The translations under genes were made by a program, and so were the position numbers. The notes beneath the pieces are model-generated. The model was not told where the DNA came from. It saw nothing but the letters and a program-made list of their open reading frames with translations, and made no database searches. Of a stretch of 6,913 nt of DNA, positions 1-5,785 are shown piece after piece. The stretch comes from Methanosphaera sp. (GTDB lineage: Archaea > Methanobacteriota > Methanobacteria > Methanobacteriales > Methanobacteriaceae): NCBI GenBank assembly GCA_021199865.1, contig JAJQHG010000006.1, forward strand, positions 1-6,913, read 5' to 3'. Numbering within the stretch: the stretch's first letter is position 1; every line of letters begins with the position of its first letter.

Positions 1-60
1 ACCATATGTAGTAATAATATTATACTTTAATAAACAAAATTATAAACAGATAAATTTTTT

Positions 61-116
61 ATGATGGATATTTTATTAATTTAATCATTTAATTAATATT
101 TTTATAATTATAGGAG
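61..116 (+). promoter_or_regulatory. Putative promoter region and ribosome binding site of the aminotransferase gene
   Basis: The leader is almost pure A/T. A TATA-like stretch (TTTATTAATTTAA, about 72-84) lies 25-30 bases before a possible transcription start near 105. A clear Shine-Dalgarno AGGAG at 112-116 lies 10 bases before the ATG at 127. The TATA-like stretch is bracketed by ATGATGGATA (61-70) and AATCATTTAAT (83-93), a motif pair that recurs at 3968-3998. The SD is seen directly. The promoter position is inferred and, in DNA this AT-rich, uncertain. Confidence 0.4.
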
Positions 117-126
117 AGGGAAAGAA

Positions 127-1218
127 ATGATTAACATAGCAAAACCAATAATATCAGATGAAGAAATAGAGGCAGTAACAGAAGTATTAAAGTCTGGAAT
201 GTTAGCACATGGCCCCCGTGTAGAGGCTTTCCAGAAGGAATTCTCTAATTATGTTGATGCTGATTATGGTGTAGCAACAAGTTCTGGTACAACCGCCCTA
301 CACACAGTACTCTTAGCATGTGGCATAAAACCTGGAGATGAAGTTATTACAACACCATTTACATTTGCTGCAACTGCAAATTCCGTACTATATTCACAGG
401 CAACACCTGTCTTTAGTGATATAGACCCAGTATCCTTCAATCTTGATCCTGAGAAGATTGAGGAAAAGATTACTGATAAAACAAAGGCTATTCTGCCAGT
501 ACACCTTTATGGTCAACCAGCAGATATGGATCCTATTATGGAGATTGCTCAAAAGTATGATTTAAGGGTAATTGAGGATGCTGCACAGGCTCATGGTGCA
601 ATGTATAATAATAAGAAGATTGGTAGTATCGGAGATATGGGTTGTTTCAGTTTCTATCCTACAAAAAACATGACCACTGGTGAGGGTGGTATGGTCACAA
701 CTAATGATGCAGATTTAGCAGAACGTGCAGGTATGATACGTTCACATGGTGAAAGTAAGAGATATGAACAATCATTACTAGGTTATAATTACCGTATGAC
801 TGATATTGCAGCTAGTATTGGGTTAGTACAATTAAAACATGTTGATGAGTTTAATACTAAGAGAAATGAGAATGCTAAGTACTTAAATGAAGGTTTAAGT
901 GATGTTGAAGGTGTTACTACTCCTGAAATTGTTGATGGTAATTATCATGTATTCCACCAGTACACAATACGTGTATCCTCAAAGAGAGATGAGTTCAAAG
1001 ACTACTTAAATGATCATGAAGTGGGTACAGGTGTACATTACCCTATAGTATTATACAAACAACCATATTATAGTGCTGCTGGTTTCAGTGGAGACTGTCC
1101 TGTTGCAGAAGAATGTGCTAGTCAGGTAATATCTCTACCAGTACATCCATCATTAACACAGGATGAGTTAGATACTGTTATAGAAACTGTTAAGGCTGCC
1201 TCAAAAGCAGTACTCTAA
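127..1218 (+). CDS. DegT/DnrJ/EryC1/StrS family PLP-dependent aminotransferase
   Basis: This is a soluble fold-type I PLP enzyme of the sugar-aminotransferase family, whose members usually transfer an amino group from glutamate to a keto sugar nucleotide for surface glycans. The 363 residues match the family's usual 360-400. Visible landmarks are the cofactor phosphate-binding SSGTTALH at 52-59, the DAAQAHGA segment around D151 that contacts the PLP ring nitrogen, the Schiff-base lysine K180 in FYPTKNMTTGEGG, and GYNYRMTDI near 217-225, followed by a C-terminal HYP and LPVHP segment. The start is supported by AGGAG 10 bases upstream and by MINIAKPIIS, a typical family N-terminus. A T-rich stretch follows the stop codon. 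No glycan genes are beside it, so the substrate cannot be told; a role in N-glycan or pseudomurein-related sugar synthesis is only a guess. The family call is firm. Confidence 0.93.
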   Translation: MINIAKPIISDEEIEAVTEVLKSGMLAHGPRVEAFQKEFSNYVDADYGVATSSGTTALHTVLLACGIKPGDEVITTPFTFAATANSVLYSQATPVFSDIDPVSFNLDPEKIEEKITDKTKAILPVHLYGQPADMDPIMEIAQKYDLRVIEDAAQAHGAMYNNKKIGSIGDMGCFSFYPTKNMTTGEGGMVTTNDADLAERAGMIRSHGESKRYEQSLLGYNYRMTDIAASIGLVQLKHVDEFNTKRNENAKYLNEGLSDVEGVTTPEIVDGNYHVFHQYTIRVSSKRDEFKDYLNDHEVGTGVHYPIVLYKQPYYSAAGFSGDCPVAEECASQVISLPVHPSLTQDELDTVIETVKAASKAVL

Positions 1219-1230
1219 TTTTCCACCAAC

Positions 1231-1250
1231 TTTTTTTTATTACTTTTTTT
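1231..1250 (+). terminator. Poly-T tracts, likely archaeal terminator after the aminotransferase gene
   Basis: Two T-runs (1231-1238 and 1244-1250) lie 12-32 bases after the aminotransferase stop codon. Archaeal RNA polymerase terminates at U-rich tracts without a hairpin, so at least partial termination is likely here. The tract runs into the ribosome binding site of the next gene, which begins only 44 bases after the stop, so read-through into that gene is also possible. Confidence 0.45.
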
Positions 1251-1262
1251 AGGATTCATACT

Positions 1263-2120
1263 ATGAAAATAGACAAAGATCAATTTAATAAATATGTTAA
1301 AGATAATGTGTTTAATACCTTGGATTCATATAAACTTATTGATGATAATGATAATGTTATGATAGGGGTATCTGGTGGTAAGGATAGTATCCTAACTCTA
1401 CACATGTTAAGTCAATATAGGGATGAATCAAATATTAACTTTAATCTTGAAGCTGTATGTGTTGATGAAGGCATAGCTGGTTATAGAGAAGAAGGAATAA
1501 GTAGTGCTAAGTATAACTGTAAGAAGTTAGGCATAGATCTTCATATTACTAGTTTTAAAGAACATTGGGGTTATGACTTGGATGATATTAATGGTATATA
1601 TAAGAGTACATGTATGCCTTGCGGAGTTTATAGGCGTTATCTGTTAAATATGGTTTCTGATATGTATGATTGTGATAAGATTGCTACAGGACATAATATG
1701 GATGATGAAATACAATCCTTCTTAATGACATTTGCACGTAATGATCAAAATAAGTTTTCTAAGTTCTCACCACGTCTTGAACGTATCCACCCTAATATGA
1801 CACCACGTATAAAACCATTATGGCAATTACCCGAGAAGGATGTGGGTTTATGGTGTGTCCTAAATGATATACCTATACATGATAAGGAATGCCCATATTC
1901 AGTTACAAGTCTACGTAGTGATGTAAAATTATATTTAAATAAGTTAGAAGAAAAAAAGAGTGGGGTAAAGTTAAATATATTTAATTCATTTAAGAAAACA
2001 TTCATATTAGAAAAGAATGAAGAGTTTGAACTAGTAAATTGTGGTAATTGTGGACAACCCACTGCTCAAAGTCCATGTAAGGCATGTAAAATATCAAAGG
2101 AGATTAAGGAATTATTATAA
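1263..2120 (+). CDS. PP-loop tRNA 2-thiolation enzyme, Ncs6/TtuA (CtuA/NcsA) family
   Basis: The protein probably adenylates a tRNA uridine and installs sulphur to make 2-thiouridine, as Ncs6/TtuA/NcsA enzymes do. The ATP PP-loop SGGKDS is at 37-42 and the family motif GHNMDDE at 143-149. The cysteines matching the three that hold a Fe-S cluster in TtuA/NcsA are C117 and C120 (CMPC) and C210 (KECPYS). A C-terminal zinc knuckle is seen as C260-x2-C263 and C272-x2-C275. The family normally begins with a second zinc finger of about 20 residues; it is absent here. The frame upstream of the ATG contains no cysteine codons back to the preceding gene's stop, so a mis-called start does not explain the loss. 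A weak ribosome binding site, AGGA (1251-1254), lies 8 bases before the ATG. The 3' end overlaps the convergent DUF1922 gene. The family is confident; the exact tRNA target is inferred. Confidence 0.88.
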   Translation: MKIDKDQFNKYVKDNVFNTLDSYKLIDDNDNVMIGVSGGKDSILTLHMLSQYRDESNINFNLEAVCVDEGIAGYREEGISSAKYNCKKLGIDLHITSFKEHWGYDLDDINGIYKSTCMPCGVYRRYLLNMVSDMYDCDKIATGHNMDDEIQSFLMTFARNDQNKFSKFSPRLERIHPNMTPRIKPLWQLPEKDVGLWCVLNDIPIHDKECPYSVTSLRSDVKLYLNKLEEKKSGVKLNIFNSFKKTFILEKNEEFELVNCGNCGQPTAQSPCKACKISKEIKELL

Positions 2121-2339
2121 TTCATTAGCACTCTTAAAACGTATACCCCCATAAATCTCTTCCTGCATTTGTTGTACAGTCTCTGTTGCCTGCCTGGATG
2201 TTTCAACAGTTTCTAGTATACGCCTATTTTTTGTATTTATTGTTTTTCCACATGGACATTTTCTTGTTTTAGATGTGTCTTTAGAGTATAATACTCTTCC
2301 ACAATCACATCGATATATAATATATGCTATTCTAATCAC
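2115..2339 (-). CDS. DUF1922 family small zinc-binding protein (MTH1184-like)
   Basis: This 74-residue protein resembles the DUF1922 family, known from the Methanothermobacter protein MTH1184. Two CxC knuckles (C11/C13 in YRCDCGR and C28/C30 in RKCPCGK) likely bind one zinc. They are followed by a basic stretch (TKNRR) and a helical tail with VQQMQEEIYGG. No biochemical function is established for the family. The start chosen is GTG at 2339, 4 bases after the stop of the upstream traB-like gene. A longer frame opens at ATG 2384, but it would overlap the upstream gene by 41 bases and add 15 residues the family lacks. Family members begin right before the YxIxRCDCG segment, so even GTG may be a few codons early; a GGTGAT sequence at 2340-2335 sits just before this point. 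It is cotranscribed with the traB-like gene. Confidence 0.75.
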   Translation of the reverse strand: MIRIAYIIYRCDCGRVLYSKDTSKTRKCPCGKTINTKNRRILETVETSRQATETVQQMQEEIYGGIRFKSANEL

Positions 2340-2343
2340 CAAT

Positions 2344-3780
2344 TTATATTCCAAATATTGCACGAATGTATGGTATGAACACACTGTTTAGAGATAAAAG
2401 GAATCCTACTGTACATCCAAGGTTTGTTCCTATTACTACTACTAGTACCCTAAATAGTTTATTATGCCATAGATCACTAAATGTCTCAAAGTCTGCTAGT
2501 TCTACTAAGTCATCTACTCCTACATGTCGTAGTCTTCCCTCAACAAGTCCTGAGAACCATCCTGCAGCAAGGAATGGATGAAGTATTGTTATTGGTGATA
2601 CAATGAATGCTACGATTGCTGATTGAATCTTTGAACCTGTTATTATTGAACCAATAAAAGCTCCTCCACCTGCAAACAGTACATAGTTAACTATTCCACC
2701 CTGTATTTCTATTCCATTAATGTATGCTAATACAAATAGAAGTATACATAGTACTGGTATTATGAATAGTATTATCTGTGTAAATGATATCCTTGACTCT
2801 TTTACTTGTTCAATTGACTCAATGGGGGGTATCGTCTCTGGATTATTAATATATTCCTTTAGTCCTCCTTGATGTCCTGCACCAATTACGGCTACAACGT
2901 TTTTATCTTCCAATGCTTTAAGATTATAGGCCATATATGCATCACGTTCATGTACTAATGCATTGTATCCTCCAGGAGATTCTTCTTTTAAGTATCCCAT
3001 TACCTCCTCAACACCTTCCTCACTTTTAAGACTTTCTATTTCATCTTGTAGATCTTCTTCGTCATCATCATCCATGAATACGGAGAGTAATAGTTGCCAT
3101 ACAAAGGATAGTTTCTCACGCCAAGTCATTCCATCAATTGTACGCTTTAGTGTCACATTAATATTCCTATCAATTAGAGCTATGTCCGCATTTACTTCAT
3201 TTGCTATTTGTACAGCTTCTAACATCTCAGAACCAGGCTTTACTCCTACTTCCCGACCCATCTTTTTTTGCATACTAGAAAGAAGTATGTTTACTATTGT
3301 TACTGTGAGATTAGATGATTTTAGCATTTGTTTTAAGTCAAAGTCTTGTTCTCTCTTAATTCCTCTTGCATCATCAAGTAAGCCTTGATACCTACCTGGA
3401 TCTAATTCTATTGCAACAATTTCAGGACGTTTCTCATATATTGTGTCACGTACCGTGTTCATACTTTCCTGTGAGATATGTGCTGTTCCAACTATTTCTA
3501 GTCCAGGTTCATGTATAGGGGTTATCTCTTCATCATTTATTTCATCATCATTATCGATCTGTGTTGGTGTGTGGATATTAGTTTGCTGAGTATCTTCTAG
3601 ACTTTGCTGAGTATCTTCTTGGGGGTCATCATTTTTTTGATCTGATATTTCTTCATATGGATTAACATTTTTAAGATCTGTTGGTGGTTTTACTATAAGT
3701 GGTCTTCTAAAGATTCTAATGTTTTTGAGTAGCTCTGGGTTCGTTGTGTTATCTACTTCATCATTTGTTTCATTAGTCAT
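2344..3780 (-). CDS. TraB/PrgY family membrane protein with GxxH motifs
   Basis: This 478-residue protein belongs to the TraB/PrgY family, named for enterococcal pheromone-shutdown proteins and widespread in archaea. The family lies in the Tiki-like superfamily of proposed metallo-hydrolases. Residues 1-95 form an acidic, low-complexity N-terminal extension. The catalytic-like domain follows: GTAHIS at 98-103, AIELDPGRY at 123-131, HERDAYMA at 277-284 and the second GxxH, GAGHQGG, at 300-306. An acidic insertion (MDDDDEED) is near 236-243. Four hydrophobic segments, roughly 334-353, 364-382, 388-406 and 443-466, form a C-terminal membrane anchor. The start was moved 10 codons inward from ATG 3810 to ATG 3780: a perfect GGAGGT lies 9 bases before it, while that SD would fall inside the coding region of the longer version. 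First gene of an operon with DUF1922. The archaeal function is unknown. Confidence 0.87.
   Translation of the reverse strand: MTNETNDEVDNTTNPELLKNIRIFRRPLIVKPPTDLKNVNPYEEISDQKNDDPQEDTQQSLEDTQQTNIHTPTQIDNDDEINDEEITPIHEPGLEIVGTAHISQESMNTVRDTIYEKRPEIVAIELDPGRYQGLLDDARGIKREQDFDLKQMLKSSNLTVTIVNILLSSMQKKMGREVGVKPGSEMLEAVQIANEVNADIALIDRNINVTLKRTIDGMTWREKLSFVWQLLLSVFMDDDDEEDLQDEIESLKSEEGVEEVMGYLKEESPGGYNALVHERDAYMAYNLKALEDKNVVAVIGAGHQGGLKEYINNPETIPPIESIEQVKESRISFTQIILFIIPVLCILLFVLAYINGIEIQGGIVNYVLFAGGGAFIGSIITGSKIQSAIVAFIVSPITILHPFLAAGWFSGLVEGRLRHVGVDDLVELADFETFSDLWHNKLFRVLVVVIGTNLGCTVGFLLSLNSVFIPYIRAIFGI
3582..3619. repeat. Two tandem 17-bp direct repeats inside the traB-like gene
   Basis: TTTGCTGAGTATCTTCT occurs exactly at 3582-3598 and 3603-3619, a 21-base period equal to seven codons. 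On the coding (minus) strand it gives the repeated peptide EDTQQ in the acidic, disordered-looking N-terminal extension. The in-frame period means repeat number could vary by slippage without breaking the gene. Confidence 0.8.
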
Positions 3781-4145
3781 TAATTCCATACCTCCATTAA
3801 TTCCATACATGATTTACTTAATTGTTTTTTAAATTATAGTAACTATGAATTATTTATTATATATTCTAAATTATATATATTTTTATCAATCATGGTTAAT
3901 AATTTATACATTATATCCTAGTTATATTATGTTCAACTTAGGATTCATAAGAGTATTTGTGAATAACATGATGGATAAAAAAGAAATAATCATTTAATAC
4001 ATTATGATTATAAAGTAATTAATTTTATATTTTTATAGAATACTTGTGTTTATTGTTAAAATATAGTTTTTAATACTTTTTGTAATAGGAAGTAGTTTTT
4101 AAATATTATTAATAAAAAATCTATGTATATATTAAAGTGATTATT
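3781..4145. promoter_or_regulatory. Divergent intergenic region with candidate promoters for both sides
   Basis: This 365-base gap separates the minus-strand traB-like gene from the plus-strand gene pair and is extremely AT-rich. For the minus strand, TATA-like sequences occur at about 3846-3883 (ATATATAATTTAG and ATATATAATAAA on the minus strand). For the plus strand, TTTTTAAATATT at 4096-4107 would place a start near 4127, just before the SD-like GTGAT. Between them lie ATGATGGATA (3968-3977), AATCATTTAAT (3988-3998), an 8-base dyad ATAATCAT/ATGATTAT (3986-3993 with 4004-4011) and TTAGGATTCATA (3938-3949). The region looks long for two simple promoters. No convincing structured RNA or tRNA was seen. 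The sequences are seen; their roles are inferred. Confidence 0.4.
3784..3794 (-). promoter_or_regulatory. Strong ribosome binding site that fixes the traB-like start
   Basis: Reading the minus strand, AATGGAGGTAT contains GGAGGT, a full match to the archaeal anti-SD, ending 9 bases before ATG 3780. An ATG directly abutting the SD and another at 3810 upstream of it are poorly placed for initiation, so 3780 is preferred. Confidence 0.75.
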
Positions 4146-4673
4146 ATGAAAGTTATTACAACTCCAATGTGTGCACAATTACTCGAAGAAAGTAATATAG
4201 AAGAATTTGATGTTGTTAAACCAAATGATGTAAAAGATGCAGATATTGCAATAATAATCTCTGAAACCAATCCAGATATACCACACCTAGTTATTAGATT
4301 AAATACATATGAACAAGTATTAACTAATGCTAGACTAATTGAAAGCTTATTTAACACAGAGTATAATCAGGAGTATATCGAAAAAATAGAAAGTCTTATA
4401 GAAGCAAATAATAATAAGAAAGAAAATAGATCTAATATAAAAGTTAAAGTCACGGGAAACTTTTTAAAGGATACAATAAGTGCCATGGGTTATACTATTG
4501 TTGATGATGATACAGAGGAATATGACTACATAATTATGCCAGACTATAAACCTAGAACTAATCAAGATAACGAAATAATTGTATCTACACATAAAAGTGT
4601 TCCAAAGGGCATAATAGAACGTTTAACACAACGTTATAAATACTTGGAGAGTAAGTTATGTATGAAACAGTAA
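4146..4673 (+). CDS. Unrecognised protein encoded directly upstream of, and overlapping, mmp7
   Basis: I do not recognise this 175-residue protein. It has no signal peptide or membrane segment. Residues 1-53 read as alternating strands and helices (MKVITTPMC, then DADIAIIIS near 31-39 and HLVIRLN near 47-53). A charged, Asn/Lys-rich helical linker follows at about 70-97. A second alpha/beta-looking unit starts at IKVKVTG (98-104) and leads to YDYIIMPDY (126-134). The two halves look alike in pattern, hinting at an internal duplication. Only two cysteines (C9 and C172) are present, so it is unlikely to hold a Fe-S cluster alone. The start ATG 4146 is preferred over GTG 4137 because GTGAT at 4137-4141 then serves as ribosome binding site. 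It overlaps mmp7 by 16 bases, implying coupled translation and a possible functional partnership, which is inference. Confidence 0.8.
   Translation: MKVITTPMCAQLLEESNIEEFDVVKPNDVKDADIAIIISETNPDIPHLVIRLNTYEQVLTNARLIESLFNTEYNQEYIEKIESLIEANNNKKENRSNIKVKVTGNFLKDTISAMGYTIVDDDTEEYDYIIMPDYKPRTNQDNEIIVSTHKSVPKGIIERLTQRYKYLESKLCMKQ
4646..4649 (+). promoter_or_regulatory. Ribosome binding site of mmp7 inside the upstream gene
   Basis: GGAG lies 8 bases before ATG 4658, within the last codons of the preceding gene. This supports the overlapping start and coupled translation of the two genes. Confidence 0.6.
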
Positions 4674-5566
4674 CATATAGTGGTGGAATTCATAAGAATT
4701 ATGAAATGGAAGAATTAATTGAAGATCTTGGTGGATTTATTCTACAAAAAAATGAGTCACAATTAGATATTACATTAACCATTGCAGTAGATAAAGAGGA
4801 TACTGATAAGATAGAAGAAAAAGCTAAGGAATTACTTGGTAGTGTTGAGGTTTCTCCTCTTGCTAGTACTGAGATTGCTGTTGTATCTCCTACTCTTGCA
4901 CGTCAGCATTTACCTCATGCTGCATGTGATATAGCTGAATACCTTAGACGTTATGGTACAAAAACTAACATGATTGGTCTTGCTCGTGGTGCTGGTAAAG
5001 GTATTGCTCAAATTAGTAAGGCTGAGAAGGATTTAATAGAAGAACATGACCTAGCAATATTTTCTATGGGTAGTTTTGAGGATTGTATACAGCACAAGAA
5101 GTTCCTCTTTGATAATCTGGATATACCTGTTATTGTTACTGGTAGTCCACAGATGGATGCAGAAGAATTAGATGTTGATGCATATGTTTCAGGCTTTGGT
5201 CGTATACCAAGGAGACTTAAGCGTGGAGAGAATATTAGAGCTCTACGTTCCCTTGTAGATTGTGCAGAAGACATTATTTCTAAACAAAAAGAGGCACTTA
5301 ATGATGATCCACCAATAGTTTCATCTATTCTTACAAAGATTGCTATTGAAAGACAGGTAAGTGAAGTTGAACATATTAACTCACCAATGGCTATTGTAAG
5401 TAAACTTGATGGTGTGAGAGTAAAACTACCATATGATGAGTATAAGGACATGATTAGTGATGTTATTGTAGATAATTATCGTTTAGGAGATATTGCTAAA
5501 ATCGAGAAATCACGTATGTATGACCATATTCTAGTTAAATTACTCCATGAAACATCACTAATATAA
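4658..5566 (+). CDS. mmp7: Methanogenesis marker protein 7 (Mmp7)
   Basis: The 302-residue sequence matches my recollection of methanogenesis marker protein 7, a family confined to methanogens and relatives and about 300 residues long. Mmp7 has been reported as a subunit of the ATP-driven complex, with McrC, Mmp3, Mmp17 and component A2, that reductively activates methyl-coenzyme M reductase by returning its F430 nickel to Ni(I). Recognisable stretches are the N-terminal MYETVTYSGG, TEIAVVSPTLARQHLPHAAC at 71-90, YLRRYGTKTNMIGLARGAGKG at 95-115, VIVTGSP at 158-164, GFGRIPRRLKRGENIRALR at 179-197 and DGVRVKLPYDEY at 251-262. Cysteines include C90, C143 and C202. The start overlaps the previous gene by 16 bases and has GGAG 8 bases upstream. 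Other Mmp genes are not in this window. The identification rests on sequence memory, without an alignment. Confidence 0.78.
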   Translation: MYETVTYSGGIHKNYEMEELIEDLGGFILQKNESQLDITLTIAVDKEDTDKIEEKAKELLGSVEVSPLASTEIAVVSPTLARQHLPHAACDIAEYLRRYGTKTNMIGLARGAGKGIAQISKAEKDLIEEHDLAIFSMGSFEDCIQHKKFLFDNLDIPVIVTGSPQMDAEELDVDAYVSGFGRIPRRLKRGENIRALRSLVDCAEDIISKQKEALNDDPPIVSSILTKIAIERQVSEVEHINSPMAIVSKLDGVRVKLPYDEYKDMISDVIVDNYRLGDIAKIEKSRMYDHILVKLLHETSLI

Positions 5567-5585
5567 GTATTTAACTACCATCTAC

Positions 5586-5615
5586 TCTTTTTATTTAATA
5601 ATATTATTTTATACT
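5586..5615 (+). terminator. T-rich stretch after mmp7, possible terminator
   Basis: Twenty bases after the mmp7 stop the sequence becomes T-rich, with a T5 run and then a T4 run before the dyad at 5619. This fits an archaeal U-rich terminator but is weaker than the tracts after the aminotransferase and mrp genes. Confidence 0.3.
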
Positions 5616-5618
5616 ATA

Positions 5619-5637
5619 ATTTTAGTTGTACTAAAAT
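5619..5637. repeat. Perfect inverted repeat ATTTTAGT-TGT-ACTAAAAT
   Basis: Eight-base arms at 5619-5626 and 5630-5637 are perfectly complementary around a three-base centre. The element sits 53 bases after mmp7 and about 150 bases before mrp. It could be an operator for a dimeric regulator or a small hairpin at the mmp7 mRNA end. The symmetry is directly visible; the role is unknown. Confidence 0.7.
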
Positions 5638-5653
5638 AGAATAAATTTATATT

Positions 5654-5669
5654 AAGTATTCATATACTT
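5654..5669. repeat. Perfect inverted repeat AAGTAT-TCAT-ATACTT
   Basis: Six-base arms at 5654-5659 and 5664-5669 flank a four-base centre. It lies 16 bases after the larger dyad at 5619-5637 and overlaps the start of a TATA-like TTTATAAATA (5668-5677). That placement would suit a repressor site if this TATA drives mrp, but the arms are short and A/T-rich. Confidence 0.5.
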
Positions 5670-5731
5670 TATAAATATAGAATATTGTATACAAAGTTTT
5701 TAAATGTATAATCCATTTTAATTAGATAATA

Positions 5732-5775
5732 TTTTATAATATAATGATATCTAAAAATTATACAAATATGAGGAG
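5732..5775 (+). promoter_or_regulatory. Candidate promoter and ribosome binding site of mrp
   Basis: TTTTATAATATAA at 5732-5744 is a TATA-like box that would place the transcript start near 5763. AGGAG at 5771-5775 follows, 10 bases before ATG 5786. A second TATA-like box at 5668-5677 is an alternative that would give a leader of about 85 bases. The SD is clear; the promoter choice is inferred. Confidence 0.45.
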
Positions 5776-5785
5776 TTTATAGATA

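Noticed and set aside
1745..2062. Open frame on the minus strand inside the tRNA thiolase gene
   Set aside because: It lies wholly opposite a well-supported gene, has no family resemblance and shows a composition typical of an antisense shadow.
2366..3388. Plus-strand open frames (2366-2581 and 2963-3388) within the traB-like gene
   Set aside because: Both are Ser/Pro/Thr-rich shadows of the TraB-like coding sequence with no recognisable domain or ribosome binding site.
3781..3810. Upstream ATG at 3810 as the start of the traB-like gene
   Set aside because: The GGAGGT ribosome binding site would fall inside the coding region, and there is no SD before 3810. ATG 3780 has ideal spacing.
3965..4000. 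C/D box small RNA suggested by ATGATGGA
   Set aside because: The C-box match is imperfect (TGATGG instead of TGATGA), and no CTGA D box follows at a suitable distance, so there is no support for an sRNA.
4137..4145. GTG at 4137 as start of the 175-residue gene
   Set aside because: The GTGAT sequence there works better as the ribosome binding site of ATG 4146, and MKVITTP is a more natural N-terminus.
4121..4357. Minus-strand open frame opposite the start of the 175-residue gene
   Set aside because: It is antisense to the coupled gene pair and lacks an SD and domain. The hydrophobic residues mirror the opposite strand's codons.
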